A DNA stretch of 64,000 bases from Roseivivax marinus. Its GTDB lineage: Bacteria > Pseudomonadota > Alphaproteobacteria > Rhodobacterales > Rhodobacteraceae. Below are positions 1 to 9,561 of this stretch, piece after piece (within the stretch, counting starts at the first letter, position 1; every line of letters begins with the position of its first letter). The position numbers were made by a program, and so were the translations under genes. The stretch spans positions 62,001 through 126,000 of the forward strand of contig NZ_FOAI01000008.1 of the NCBI RefSeq assembly GCF_900109705.1, written 5' to 3'. Under the pieces are notes generated by a model. It worked only from the letters and a program-made list of their open reading frames with translations. It was not told the DNA's origin and searched no databases.

Positions 1-355
1 GTGCCTTCTTTTGAATGGGCAGAGTGCAGAGGGCCGAGGCGCGGCCGTCACAGGCGAGCATCGCGCCCGTGCGGATGGCCTCGACCACGCGTGCGGCCTG
101 CGCCGCCTGTGGGGCACCGGGCACCCGTTCGCCGGGAAAGGCCAACGGCAGGACGGGCAGAGCGTCCTGCGCGGCCTCGGTCGCCGCGCGAACATCCTCG
201 ATCCGCGCCACCGGGGTGTCTTCGGGCAGGTGGTCAGGGTCGCCGATATACGCGAAGGGCAGGTCCGCGCCCAGATGCCGCCACGCCGCCGCGGCAAGCT
301 CGGGGCCGATCCCCGAAGGCTCGCCGCAGCTCATGGCGACGGGTGCGGGGCTCAT
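1..355 (-). CDS. pdxA: 4-hydroxythreonine-4-phosphate dehydrogenase PdxA, N-terminal part (cut by left edge)
   Basis: The reverse strand encodes the first 118 residues of a PdxA protein, starting MSPAPVAMSCGEPSGIGPEL and reaching a TLPIQKK segment at the edge. PdxA oxidises 4-phosphohydroxy-L-threonine in pyridoxal 5'-phosphate synthesis in the cytoplasm. The GEPSGIGPE stretch is the family's N-terminal signature. The start codon overlaps the surA stop by four bases (ATGA), so it is the last visible gene of the lpt operon. The rest lies outside the window. Frame and signature are seen; the enzyme name follows from the family. Confidence 0.9.
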   Translation of the reverse strand, partial: MSPAPVAMSCGEPSGIGPELAAAAWRHLGADLPFAYIGDPDHLPEDTPVARIEDVRAATEAAQDALPVLPLAFPGERVPGAPQAAQAARVVEAIRTGAMLACDGRASALCTLPIQKKA

Positions 356-1614
356 TCCCCGGTGATCCGCGCGTTGGCACGCAGCTCGGCGAGGTAGTTT
401 TCGGCCAGGCGCTGGACGCGACGGTTTCGCAACCCGAGAGTGACCTCCTCGCGCCGTGTGCGGGGTGCGTCCTCGTCACCGTCTGCGCCGGGCGCGGCGT
501 CGGCGGCCGGGTCGGGTGCGTTTTCCGTGGATCGCCCGCAGAGCATCAGAAGCACGAGTGTCTGGCCGTTCGAACGTGTCAGCGCGGTAGACGTCTCGCC
601 GGGGTCGAGTTTGGACAGCTCGAAGGCGATGTCGGTGGGCAGTTCCGCCGGCGGCAGGGTCTGGCGGTCGAGGCGCGAGCGCGGCTCGTTTTGGGCGATC
701 CCGTAGAGGTCGTCGCAGCGGTCTGCGCGCGAGGCCACAACGCGGGCGCGGGCCAGCGCCTCGGCGGTGCGTCCGCCGGGGATGTAGTAGGCGGCGTAGT
801 CGACGGTCGCGACCTCCTGCATGGTATAGCCGGCCTCCTCGACGCCGCGCAGCTGGAACAGCGCCACCCCGTTCTCGATCGGCAGCGGGTCGGTCACTTC
901 GCCGGGCTGAAGCCCGAGCAGGATCGGACGCAGCACCGGCGGCAGCTCGGTGATGTCCTGCCACGGCAACCGCCCGCCGTTCTCGCGCGAGCGTGTGGCC
1001 GAATATTCGCGGGCCGCGGCCGAAAAGCGCACCTCGCTCGTATAGCTCGAAATCTGCTCGGCGATGGCCTGCGCCTCGGCGGCGCGCTGCGGCGGCGCGG
1101 GAATGATGATTTCGGAGAGCAGGACGCGCACGTTGGACGAGGTGCCCGGCCGCATGGCGCGGTCGACGGTGGTCTCGGTCACGTTCGCCTCGCTGGCGAA
1201 ACGCTGCCGGATGAACTGGCGCCACGCGACGCCGGCATAAACGAAGTCGCGGAAGGTTTCCTCTTCCACGCCGCCCTGCGACAGCGCCTGGATGAACTCC
1301 TCGCGGCTGAGGTTCGCGCGACCGGCGAACTCGGCCATGCCCTCGAGGATCTCCTCCTCGGTGGGGGCGACGCCCACGGAACGCGCGGCGCCCACCTTGA
1401 GGCGGTCCTCGATCAGCTGTTCGCGGGCCAGCTCCTGCGGATTGCCGGGCGAGTTCAAAAGGTCGAGCATCGCGGCGCGCTGTTGCAGCTCGTAGCCGGT
1501 GATGACCCGCTCGTCGACGCGGATGGCCGGAGCGAACAGGTTTTGCGCGGCGGCGCCCAGCGGCGCGACCGCGATCAAGGCCGCGGCGGCCAGGCGGATG
1601 AGGCTCAGTTGCAT
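352..1614 (-). CDS. surA: Periplasmic peptidyl-prolyl isomerase/chaperone SurA
   Basis: A 420-residue protein beginning MQLSLIRLAAAALIAVAPLG, with a signal peptide ending near AAA-Q. A SurA N-terminal chaperone domain follows (about residues 25-165), then a parvulin-like domain (about 170-275) with an ENGVALFQLRGV strand. SurA helps outer-membrane proteins fold, including LptD, whose gene lies directly upstream. The ATG at 1614 was chosen because it starts a clean signal peptide; the frame is open further upstream but that part lies inside lptD. It overlaps the lptD stop by 10 bases and pdxA by 4, so translation is probably coupled. Confidence 0.9.
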   Translation of the reverse strand: MQLSLIRLAAAALIAVAPLGAAAQNLFAPAIRVDERVITGYELQQRAAMLDLLNSPGNPQELAREQLIEDRLKVGAARSVGVAPTEEEILEGMAEFAGRANLSREEFIQALSQGGVEEETFRDFVYAGVAWRQFIRQRFASEANVTETTVDRAMRPGTSSNVRVLLSEIIIPAPPQRAAEAQAIAEQISSYTSEVRFSAAAREYSATRSRENGGRLPWQDITELPPVLRPILLGLQPGEVTDPLPIENGVALFQLRGVEEAGYTMQEVATVDYAAYYIPGGRTAEALARARVVASRADRCDDLYGIAQNEPRSRLDRQTLPPAELPTDIAFELSKLDPGETSTALTRSNGQTLVLLMLCGRSTENAPDPAADAAPGADGDEDAPRTRREEVTLGLRNRRVQRLAENYLAELRANARITGE

Positions 1615-3755
1615 GTGCGTCTGTACTCCTTCGCGCTGCCGCCGGTGCTGAAGCCCTTCAGTGCGACGGTCAAGCCGAAATCGGTCGATGGTTCGAGGTT
1701 GGTCGAGGAGGCGAAGCGCCGCGATACGGTGAACCGCGCGCTGACGCATTCGTTCTCGTATGTCAGTCCGAGGCCGGCGCGGGCGAAGCGGTCGTCGACA
1801 AGGTCGTAGCGGCCCTCGGCTTCGCCGGACCAGTCTCCCGGCAGGTCGTAGCCGCCGTCGAAGCTCCATTCGGACGTGGCGCTGTCGCGGTTCTCGCCGG
1901 GGTCCCGTGCCACGAGGATGTAGGACGCGCCGAGGTCCACGATCCGGTTAGTCCAGGTGGCGCGCGCCGCGGCCTTGTTGAAGGTGCCGTCCTCCTCGTC
2001 GAGGAGGCCCCGCGCGGTGAAGGCAAGGCCGTCGGCGGTGGCGAGGTGGCCCGCCAGCAGCAGGTCGGAGTCCTCGTCGTCGAGGCCCGAGGACCGGGTG
2101 AAGGCCGGATCCGCATCTTCGCGCCAGACGCGACCCACGGTCATGCCCGCGGTCCAGCCGAACGGGTCGGAATGCTGCCAGCGCAGGCCCATCGCCGAGA
2201 CGCGGCCCCGCTCGCGCCGGTCGGCGGCGGGAAAGCGGGAGATGTCGATCAGGTTGCCTTCGTCGAACTCGACGCGCGTGCTTTCATCGTTGGGGATGTT
2301 CGGCCGGTCGCCACCGATCCACGCCGTCTGGAACAGTGGCTCGATCAGGGTCCGGCCGCCGTCGCCGCCGACGCGGGTCCAGGGCCAGCGCAGCTCCACC
2401 TCGACGGCGGGCGTGAGCTGCGAGGCATGGCGGTCCGATGTCGCGTCCTGCCGGATCTCGAACCGGTCGGCCCAGAGATGTCCCGCGACCCCGGCGCGCA
2501 GTCCGCCCTGCAGCGTCCAGCGGCGGCGCCACGACGCTTCGAGCGTCGCGCGCGCCACGTCCCGGCCGTCGACCACATCGTCGGCGTCGTTGCTGTCCAC
2601 GTTCAGGTCCGAGTAGCGGTAATGTCCCTGCGTGACACCGCCCAGCCGAAGCTCGCCGCCCCAGAGATCGGGAAAACGCTGCTCGTACTCGGAGTGGATC
2701 ACGATGGTCGGCTGGGTGGCGTTGCGCTCGTCATCGCGCAGGGTCTGGTAGTGGATAAGCTCGGTGCCGAAGAAGGACAGGGGCGTTGTCCGCGTCAGGG
2801 CGATCTCGCTGTCGAGACGGTCCTTGGAGGAATAGTCGTAATCGCTGAGATACGCCTCGTCCGAGGTGGTCTCTAGATCGAACTCCAGCTTGAACCGGCG
2901 CGGCAGGTCGAAAGAGCCCTCGGCGAAAAGGTAGGCGCGGCCGTCGTTCTCGAGGGTGTCGCTGCTCGCGGCCGACAGGATTTCGAGGTCGCCGTAGCGG
3001 AACGCCTGCCGGTAGCGCAGCTCGAGCGTGCGGGTGACCGGCGACAGGTAGGGCGTGAGCGTCATATCGCGGGACGGCCCGAGCGGAATGAAGTAGGGCG
3101 TCTTGATCCCGAAGCCGAGAAGCGTCGAGGTCCGGATGCTGGGTGTCAGGAAGCCTCGTGCCCGCTCCAGCGTCGGGTCGGGGATCCGCAAACGCGGAAG
3201 ATAGGCGATCGGTACGTCGAGAACGCGAAACTGAGCCCCGTCGAAGTAGATCTGTTGCTCTTCCTCGTCGTGGACCACGCGCCGCGCGCGGATCTGCCAG
3301 AGCGGCGTCTGATTGGGCCCGCAGACCTGGCACGAGGTGACCGCGACCTTGGACAGCGCGGTGTAGCGACCGCCCACCCGCTGCGCCTCGACCGACGCGA
3401 GCTGAAGCTGTTCGTCGAGGACGAGCCGCGCGCCGCGCAGGAGGCCGTTCTCGAAGTCCTGATCGAGGTCCGCCCGATCCGCGACCAGAACGTCGCCACC
3501 GGGTTCGGTAATCCGAAGCGGTCCCTCGATGCTGAGCGCGTCGGTGTCCTGGTCGTAGACGATGCGCGTCGCCTCGAGCCGGGTGCCGTCGTGCAGTGCC
3601 TCGACGTTGCCCTCGGCCACAAGGCGCGACTGGTTCTCCACTGTCACCCGATCCGCCACCAGCAGGGCGGGCTGCTCCGCGTCCTGTGCCGACACGGGAC
3701 CGGCGAGGGCGCACAGCCCCGCGAGCCACAGGATCGCCAGCGCGCGCAGTCTCAT
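1605..3755 (-). CDS. lptD: LPS assembly outer-membrane protein LptD
   Basis: A 716-residue protein: signal peptide (about 1-23, cleavage near VSA-Q), an OstA-like beta-jellyroll (about 27-200), then a long beta-barrel domain to the C terminus. LptD is the outer-membrane translocon that inserts lipopolysaccharide at the cell surface. Cysteines occur in SCQVCGPN in the N-terminal part and near the C-terminal RRTCN, so disulfides as in characterised LptD are possible; that pairing is inferred. The start overlaps lptG by four bases. Barrel-like alternation (for example LELRYRQAFRYGDLEI) is visible throughout. Confidence 0.92.
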   Translation of the reverse strand: MRLRALAILWLAGLCALAGPVSAQDAEQPALLVADRVTVENQSRLVAEGNVEALHDGTRLEATRIVYDQDTDALSIEGPLRITEPGGDVLVADRADLDQDFENGLLRGARLVLDEQLQLASVEAQRVGGRYTALSKVAVTSCQVCGPNQTPLWQIRARRVVHDEEEQQIYFDGAQFRVLDVPIAYLPRLRIPDPTLERARGFLTPSIRTSTLLGFGIKTPYFIPLGPSRDMTLTPYLSPVTRTLELRYRQAFRYGDLEILSAASSDTLENDGRAYLFAEGSFDLPRRFKLEFDLETTSDEAYLSDYDYSSKDRLDSEIALTRTTPLSFFGTELIHYQTLRDDERNATQPTIVIHSEYEQRFPDLWGGELRLGGVTQGHYRYSDLNVDSNDADDVVDGRDVARATLEASWRRRWTLQGGLRAGVAGHLWADRFEIRQDATSDRHASQLTPAVEVELRWPWTRVGGDGGRTLIEPLFQTAWIGGDRPNIPNDESTRVEFDEGNLIDISRFPAADRRERGRVSAMGLRWQHSDPFGWTAGMTVGRVWREDADPAFTRSSGLDDEDSDLLLAGHLATADGLAFTARGLLDEEDGTFNKAAARATWTNRIVDLGASYILVARDPGENRDSATSEWSFDGGYDLPGDWSGEAEGRYDLVDDRFARAGLGLTYENECVSARFTVSRRFASSTNLEPSTDFGLTVALKGFSTGGSAKEYRRTCN

Positions 3756-4846
3756 CCGTCTTCCCTCTGCAAGATCAGCCCGAGCGCCAGCAGAAGCGAG
3801 GCGACGGGCGGCACCCAGGCGGCCGGGATCGCGGGGATCTGGCCGGTTTCCCCAAGGATTTGCGCGAAGTTCCGGACGTAGTAAAGCCCGAAGCCCAGAA
3901 GCACCGCGGTCAGCACCGACAGGCCCGTGCGCCCGAGGCGGCTGTGCCGCATGGTAAAGCCCGCGCCGAGCATCACCAGCGCCACGAGGAAGAGGGGCCG
4001 TGCCAGCTCCATCCAGAACCAGACGATGTGACGCTGCGCGGAAAAACCTGCGCGCTCGAGATCGGCAATGTAGCCGGGCAGCGCCCAGATCGGCACCGCG
4101 GAGGGGCGGCCGAAGCGGTCGCGGATATTCTCGCGCGTCAGAGTCGACTCGATGCGCAACTCGTCGAAGGTTTCGGACAGGGCCTCGGCGTTCTGGCCCG
4201 GCGCCAGCGGCCAGGATTTGGCGTTGGTCAGCGTCCAGGCGCCGTCGCCCAGCGTGGCGCTCTCGGCCTCCACCCGCCGGACCGGGCCGACATCGGCGTC
4301 GTAGGTCACGAAGGTCACGTCGAAGAGCGTGGTTGCGTCGGCATTCGCGCGCGTGGCGCGGATCACCGTCTGCCCCGTCCTGTCGCCCTGCCGCAGCCAG
4401 AGCCCGTCCTCGCCGATCGAGAGCGTGTCGGTCTCGCCGTTGGAATAGCGCTCTGACAGCGTCTCGAACCTTTGCGAGGTCGCCGCCGCGATGGGGTTCA
4501 GGACGGCCACCGAGATGCAGCCGGTCAGCGCCGCGACCATAACCGGCCCCACCAGCGCCACGAGGCCCGAGCGCCCGGACGCCCGCGCCACCACCAGCTC
4601 GGAGGACCGCGCGAGGCTCAGGAACACCGCCACGGACGCGAGGATCATGATGAGCGGGAGCATCTCGTAGAGTGACGAGGGCGCGTTCAGCAGTGTCAGC
4701 GTGACCACGTTCCCGAAGGCCACCTCACCGTCGAAGCGGCGCAGCTGTTCGACCAGGTCCAGAAGGCCGAGGAATAGCGCGAAGACCGCGAAGAGGCCGA
4801 GGAACATCATCAGGAACCGGCGCGCGAAGTATAGGTGCAGCGTCAT
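3752..4846 (-). CDS. lptG: LPS export ABC transporter permease LptG
   Basis: A 364-residue YjgP/YjgQ-family permease beginning MTLHLYFARRFLMMFLGLFA. Membrane segments lie near residues 12-30, 55-80 and 98-118, a periplasmic beta-jellyroll spans about 120-260, and three C-terminal membrane segments follow (about 275-360). With LptF and the ATPase LptB (not in this window) it extracts LPS from the inner membrane. It sits between lptF and lptD with ATGA overlaps on both sides. Having the lptF/G pair next to lptD puts both ends of the LPS bridge in one transcript. Confidence 0.92.
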   Translation of the reverse strand: MTLHLYFARRFLMMFLGLFAVFALFLGLLDLVEQLRRFDGEVAFGNVVTLTLLNAPSSLYEMLPLIMILASVAVFLSLARSSELVVARASGRSGLVALVGPVMVAALTGCISVAVLNPIAAATSQRFETLSERYSNGETDTLSIGEDGLWLRQGDRTGQTVIRATRANADATTLFDVTFVTYDADVGPVRRVEAESATLGDGAWTLTNAKSWPLAPGQNAEALSETFDELRIESTLTRENIRDRFGRPSAVPIWALPGYIADLERAGFSAQRHIVWFWMELARPLFLVALVMLGAGFTMRHSRLGRTGLSVLTAVLLGFGLYYVRNFAQILGETGQIPAIPAAWVPPVASLLLALGLILQREDG

Positions 4847-5979
4847 GCGGGCGCGACCTCCTCCGACCGGCGGGGCCGGGCGCGGCGGAAGGGCCGGCTC
4901 GCGACGTGCAGAAGCGCCGCGACGATCAACAGGCCCACCAGCGTCGGCAGGTAGATCAGAGGCCAGAGCGCGGCACTCGACCGCACGGGCGCCGTCACCA
5001 CGCTTTCCGTCAGCTTGATGACGACCAGCAGGAAAATCGCGAAGACGATCTGCCGCCCAAGCCCGAAGCGGGAAAACCCGCCCACCATCAGCGCGGAATA
5101 TCCCACCAGCGCGGCGACCAGCGCCAGGAGCGGCTGCTGGAAGCGATTGTGCGCCTCCTCCAGAACTTCGCCGGGCGTGTCGTCGGCGGCCTCGGCCATC
5201 TCGTCGGTGCGAAGCAGCAGATCGGCCGTGGACATGGCATAGGTTCGCGGCCTCTGGCTGCCGCTCGATCCGACAAGCGCCGAGACGTCGTAGGTCAGGT
5301 CCGCGAAGGTCGTCGTCGAAAGACGCTCGGTCTGAAGGTCGAGGGTCTGCGCCACGCCGTTCAGCATGACGATGTTTGTCGCGCCGTCCTCGCGCAGGAC
5401 GTAGGCCGTGTCCGCGATGTAGGTGACCGCGCGGCCCCGCTGGCGGCGGTCCGACAGGAACACGTCGCGCAACTGGCCGTCGTCGGTGATTTCGCCGATG
5501 TAAAAGGTCAGACCGCGCGAGGGGTGGAGGAACTGGCCCTCACGCAGGAGCTGCGCGCTGATCGACTCGGCGATCTCGCCTTCGCGCTCGCGAAGCTGCG
5601 CGAGCGAGGCCGGGACCAGCAGGTGGCTCAGCACCAGCATCATCGCCATCACGATCACGCCGAAGGCCAGCGGCGCCCGAGCCAGCCGCCACGGCGAAAA
5701 GCCCGTGGCCTGCACGACCGCCAGTTCGCTGTCCTGGCTCAGCCGGTTGGTCACGTAGGTGGTCGCTGCGAAGGCCGCCATCGGCAGCACGAGCCGGATC
5801 ACGTTGGGCAGCGACAGTGCGGTGAACTCGAGGAAGATGCCCGCCGAGTGCCCGTCGCCGATCAGGCGATCGAACAGGAGAACCGCGCGGTTCACCCAAT
5901 AGACCGCCACGAGGACCAGCGCGAAGAACCCGAAGAGGATCATGAAGCGCGACAGCATGTATCTGTCGAATCTGGCCAC
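4843..5979 (-). CDS. lptF: LPS export ABC transporter permease LptF
   Basis: A 378-residue YjgP/YjgQ-family permease starting VARFDRYMLSRFMILFGFFA, with the same topology as LptG. The GTG at 5979 was chosen over the longer open frame (to 6102) because GAGGAGG lies five bases upstream and the protein then begins at the usual family N terminus. The upstream extension is proline/arginine-rich and looks untranslated. It is the first gene of the minus-strand lptFGD-surA-pdxA operon and is divergent from pepA. Confidence 0.9.
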   Translation of the reverse strand: MARFDRYMLSRFMILFGFFALVLVAVYWVNRAVLLFDRLIGDGHSAGIFLEFTALSLPNVIRLVLPMAAFAATTYVTNRLSQDSELAVVQATGFSPWRLARAPLAFGVIVMAMMLVLSHLLVPASLAQLREREGEIAESISAQLLREGQFLHPSRGLTFYIGEITDDGQLRDVFLSDRRQRGRAVTYIADTAYVLREDGATNIVMLNGVAQTLDLQTERLSTTTFADLTYDVSALVGSSGSQRPRTYAMSTADLLLRTDEMAEAADDTPGEVLEEAHNRFQQPLLALVAALVGYSALMVGGFSRFGLGRQIVFAIFLLVVIKLTESVVTAPVRSSAALWPLIYLPTLVGLLIVAALLHVASRPFRRARPRRSEEVAPA

Positions 5980-6155
5980 CGGTCCTCCTCGCCGCGTGTC
6001 GGGGTGCCGGGCGACCCTAGCCGGTTCCGGCGGGGGCGGAAAGTCCGGTCCGGCCGGTCGCCGCCCAAGCCAGCGCGAGGACGCGCCGCGCGCTCTGGTC
6101 ATCCCCGGTCGGGGCCGATACCTCTGTGCCAGACCCGACAGACGGAGACGCCGAC

Positions 6156-7625
6156 ATGACCGACATGCGCGAGATCACCATCCAGGCCACCGACATCGAG
6201 GCGCTGGCCGAGGCCGAGGGCCGCATCGCCTGCCTGATCCCCGGCGACGGCAAGCTCGGCACCGGCGCGCGGCGGCTGAACCGGCTGACCAAGGGTGCCG
6301 TGCAGCGCGCCGTGGACAGCGAGCGGTTCGCCAAGATGAAAGAGGGCGATCTGCTGTCGCTGGCCTTCCCGGTGGGCCTCGCAGCCGAGGGCGTGGACCT
6401 CGTCAAGCTCGACCGCCGCTGCGACGCGCAGGACGCGCGCATGGCCGGTGGCGCCATCGGCCGGGCGGCAGGAACCAAGGCACTGACGGTTCTCGCCGAG
6501 AACGGCCGTCACACCGAAGAGGTGGTGCTGGGCGTGGCGCTGCGCAGCTACGAGTTCACCGCGCGCAAGTCCGAGCCGGGTGAGACGCCGAAACCCGCCG
6601 TGATCCACTGCGCCAAGCCCGAGGATGTGGAGGCCGCCGCCCTGCCGCGCCTCGCCGTGGCGGAAGGGTCGCTCTTTACCCGCGACCTGGTGAACGAGCC
6701 CGCGAACGTGCTCAACACCGTGGAATTCGCCGACCGCCTCAAGGGCCTTTCCGACCTTGGCGTAGAGGTCGAGGTCCTGGACGAGGCGAAGATGGAAGAG
6801 CTCGGGATGGGCGCCTTTCTCGCCGTCTCCGTGGGATCCGAGACGCCGGCCCAGCTCGTGGTGATGAAGTGGAACGGCGGCGGCGACGAAGCCCCGTTGG
6901 CCCTCGTCGGCAAAGGCGTGGTGTTCGACACCGGCGGCATCTCGATCAAGCCGTCTGCTGGCATGGAATCGATGACCATGGACATGGGCGGCGCCGGGAC
7001 CGTTGCCGGAACCATGCGCGCACTGGCGAAGCGCAAGGCCAAGGCCAATGTCGTGGGACTTGTGGGCCTCGTCGAGAACATGCCTGACGGGCGTGCCTAC
7101 CGTCCCGGCGACGTGCTGACCTCGATGAAAGGCGACACGATCGAGGTGATCTCGACCGATGCCGAAGGTCGCCTCGTGCTGGCGGACGTGCTCTGGTACG
7201 CGCAGCAGACCTTCAAGCCGTCGGGCATCATCGACCTCGCCACCCTCACTGGCGCCTGTATCGTGGCGCTTGGCAATGACAACGCGGCGGTGTTCGCTTC
7301 GGATGACGCGTTTGGCGGCAAGCTGCTCAACGCGGCCAAGGCCGAGGGCGAGGGCGCGTGGCGCCTGCCGTTCGGCAAGCCCTATGCCGATCTCATCAAG
7401 TCCGACATCGCCGACATCAAGAACTCCGGCGGACGCGCGGCGGGAACGATCACGGCTGCCGAATTCCTGAAGTGCTTCGTCGAGGATGATGTGCCGTGGT
7501 GCCACATCGACATCGCGGGCGTGGCGACCACCTCGAAGGACACGGGCCTTGCGCCGAAGGGCGCAACGGGCTGGGGCGTGCGCACGCTCGACCGGCTGGT
7601 GCGCGACGGCTTCGAGACGGAGTGA
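6156..7625 (+). CDS. pepA: Leucyl aminopeptidase PepA (M17 family)
   Basis: A 489-residue two-metal aminopeptidase that removes N-terminal residues from peptides in the cytoplasm. The M17 signature STDAEGRL (residues 333-340; usually NTDAEGRL) and the metal/lysine segment GKGVVFDTGGISIKP are intact, as is the C-terminal GRAAGTITAAEFL region. The ATG at 6156 has GGAG eight bases upstream; an in-frame GTG at 6126 is less likely. It is followed two bases later by holC, the common pepA-holC arrangement in proteobacteria. Confidence 0.93.
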   Translation: MTDMREITIQATDIEALAEAEGRIACLIPGDGKLGTGARRLNRLTKGAVQRAVDSERFAKMKEGDLLSLAFPVGLAAEGVDLVKLDRRCDAQDARMAGGAIGRAAGTKALTVLAENGRHTEEVVLGVALRSYEFTARKSEPGETPKPAVIHCAKPEDVEAAALPRLAVAEGSLFTRDLVNEPANVLNTVEFADRLKGLSDLGVEVEVLDEAKMEELGMGAFLAVSVGSETPAQLVVMKWNGGGDEAPLALVGKGVVFDTGGISIKPSAGMESMTMDMGGAGTVAGTMRALAKRKAKANVVGLVGLVENMPDGRAYRPGDVLTSMKGDTIEVISTDAEGRLVLADVLWYAQQTFKPSGIIDLATLTGACIVALGNDNAAVFASDDAFGGKLLNAAKAEGEGAWRLPFGKPYADLIKSDIADIKNSGGRAAGTITAAEFLKCFVEDDVPWCHIDIAGVATTSKDTGLAPKGATGWGVRTLDRLVRDGFETE

Positions 7626-7626
7626 G

Positions 7627-8094
7627 ATGGGCGCCGCCTACTTCTACCACCTGACGCGCCGCCCGCTCGAGGCGGCGCTGCCCATGCTGCTCGAACGGTC
7701 GCTGGCCGCCGGGTGGCGCGTGGCCGTGCGCGGCCGCGACCGCGGCCAGCTGGTGGCGCTGGATACGGCGCTCTGGACCGGCGACGAGGAAAGCTTCCTG
7801 CCGCACGGACTTTCGGGCGGTCCGCACGACGCCGATCAGCCGATCCTGCTGACTGATACGCCGGACCTGCCGAACAACGCTGTCTGCGTGATGTCGGTGG
7901 ACGGGGCCGAGGTCGGACCCGAGGAGGTCAAGACGCTCGAACGGGTCTGCGTGCTCTTCGACGGGCACGATCCCGATGCGATGCAGACCGCGCGCCGCCA
8001 GTGGAAGGCGTTGAGCGACGCAGGCTGCGCGGCGCAATACTGGTCCGAGGAGTCCGGGCGGTGGGAGAAGAAGGCCGAGAGCGCGGGACGCTGA
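7627..8094 (+). CDS. holC: DNA polymerase III chi subunit HolC
   Basis: A 155-residue protein beginning MGAAYFYHLTRRPLEAALPM, matching the chi-subunit N terminus (a Tyr-rich strand, then a helix ending in LLERSLAAGWRVAVRG). Chi links the clamp loader to single-stranded-DNA-binding protein. The LWTGDEESFLPHG segment is a typical family element. The start follows the pepA stop by one base, so translation is coupled. Confidence 0.9.
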   Translation: MGAAYFYHLTRRPLEAALPMLLERSLAAGWRVAVRGRDRGQLVALDTALWTGDEESFLPHGLSGGPHDADQPILLTDTPDLPNNAVCVMSVDGAEVGPEEVKTLERVCVLFDGHDPDAMQTARRQWKALSDAGCAAQYWSEESGRWEKKAESAGR

Positions 8095-8284
8095 GGCGCA
8101 GAGCGTTGGGTGAATCACGCCTGCGCTGGGACGGGCGCACTTCTGTTGGCCGGGCAGACTACCCTATCGCGTCCGGTCAAAGCGGACGGTTTCGCGACGG
8201 TCGTTCCGAATGCCCGTTCGATCGGCACGCGAGTGGGCATCAGACGGCGCCGTGACCGCGCCACCAATTCTCTGACCAATCAGC
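8095..8284. other. Convergent spacer between holC and the aspartic protease gene
   Basis: 190 bases lie between two convergent stop codons. The only structure seen is a weak hairpin, CGTCCG-gtcaaag-CGGACG at 8170-8188, followed by GTTTCG; it could be a poor terminator for holC. No promoter, repeat or convincing small gene was found. Confidence 0.35.
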
Positions 8285-8872
8285 TCAGGTGCCCCGCTCC
8301 AGCACCAGTTCGTCCCCGGCGATCTCGATGCGTCCGAACCGCTGCAGGTACGACATGCCGAGCAATGACTGGCCCATCTCGCCCTCGTTGACATAGGCCG
8401 GCACGTCTCGGTCCGTGAACGGCCCCAGCGCAACCTCGTCCAGCGTGACCGGCGCGGTGCGCACCGTCCCGTTCGCCGTCAGTGCCTCGGAGTAAAAGGC
8501 AAGGTCGTCGCCGGACAGTCCCGCGCGCTCTGCGTCGCTCAGCGTGAGCACGGTGCCCGTTGCGCCGGTATCGACCATGAAGCGCGTGGGCGTACCGTTC
8601 ACCTGGAGCGTGGCGTAATAGTGCCCGTCCGGCGCGCGCGGCAGCACGATGCGGCCTTCCTCGGCGATCACGCTCTGCCGTGGCGCGGCGGTCTGGCGGA
8701 TGTCGCCCCAAAGACCCACCGCGGCGATCACACCGACGAAGATCAGGGCCCAGGCGGCCATCTGCTGCAGCGTGCGGCCCATGCCCTGTCGGCCCTGAAT
8801 CACCAGCCAGAACACCAGCACGGCGCCCAGAAGGACGAGATAAATCAGTGATCCGATGTCGTTGCCGCTCAT
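8285..8872 (-). CDS. Membrane-anchored retropepsin-like aspartic protease (TIGR02281 type)
   Basis: A 195-residue protein with two N-terminal membrane segments (about 6-25 and 38-55), then a clan AA aspartic protease domain whose catalytic motif is DTGA at residues 101-104. Single-domain retropepsin-like proteases like this are common in alphaproteobacteria and act as homodimers; substrates are mostly unknown. The active domain probably lies in the periplasm, inferred from the topology. The gene is 56 bases downstream of marC on the same strand and may be co-transcribed with it. The function is a family-level assignment. Confidence 0.8.
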   Translation of the reverse strand: MSGNDIGSLIYLVLLGAVLVFWLVIQGRQGMGRTLQQMAAWALIFVGVIAAVGLWGDIRQTAAPRQSVIAEEGRIVLPRAPDGHYYATLQVNGTPTRFMVDTGATGTVLTLSDAERAGLSGDDLAFYSEALTANGTVRTAPVTLDEVALGPFTDRDVPAYVNEGEMGQSLLGMSYLQRFGRIEIAGDELVLERGT

Positions 8873-8928
8873 GCCGGTCCCCCTTGCCTCCGCTCAGAGG
8901 TAGGGCGGGGCGCCCGCGATGTTTAGGG

Positions 8929-9561
8929 TCAACCTGCCTGGGGCGTCGCGAAACCGAAGGCGATCAAGCCGTCGACCACGAATTGGACCGAAAGCGCGGC
9001 AAGGATCATGCCCAGAAGTCGCGTGACCACGGTGATGCCGATCTTGCCCAGCAGACGCTCGATATGGTGCGACAGCAGGAGCAGAACCAGCGCCATGGCG
9101 AGGACAAGGAACATCACCCCCAGGACGGCGGCGGTTTCGGCCGGCCCCTCTGCGCGACCGACCAGCAGGATGACCGAGGTCACGGCCCCAGGACCCGACA
9201 GGAGCGGGATCGCCATCGGGAAGACCGACGGATCCGGCCTGTCTTCCTCCTCGTCGGCCTGGTCGTCGCGCCGCTTGGTGCGGCGCTCGAACAGCATGTC
9301 CAGCGCGGTCAGGAACAGCAGAACGCCGCCCGCGATGCGGAAGGCGGGCATGGAAATCCCGATCGCACCAAGGACGCTTTCGCCGAGAAACGCGAAGAGA
9401 CACAGCAGAGTCGCACCGATGGCGCAGGCGCGCAGGATGATGGTGCGCTTGTGGGCGCGTGTCTCGCCCCGGGTCAGCGCCATGAACACCGGCACGATCC
9501 CGATGGGGTCGATCACCACGAAGAGCGTCGCGAATGCGGAGAGGAGGAAAGCGGTATCCAT
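8929..9561 (-). CDS. MarC family inner-membrane protein
   Basis: A 210-residue protein beginning MDTAFLLSAFATLFVVIDPI, with about six membrane segments and the family hallmark DPIGIVPVF near the N terminus. A charged cytoplasmic loop (ERRTKRRDDQADEEEDRPDP) separates the two halves. MarC proteins (UPF0056) were once linked to multiple-antibiotic resistance but their role is unknown. The ATG at 9561 was chosen over the longer frame because it gives the standard N terminus. Confidence 0.87.
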   Translation of the reverse strand: MDTAFLLSAFATLFVVIDPIGIVPVFMALTRGETRAHKRTIILRACAIGATLLCLFAFLGESVLGAIGISMPAFRIAGGVLLFLTALDMLFERRTKRRDDQADEEEDRPDPSVFPMAIPLLSGPGAVTSVILLVGRAEGPAETAAVLGVMFLVLAMALVLLLLSHHIERLLGKIGITVVTRLLGMILAALSVQFVVDGLIAFGFATPQAG

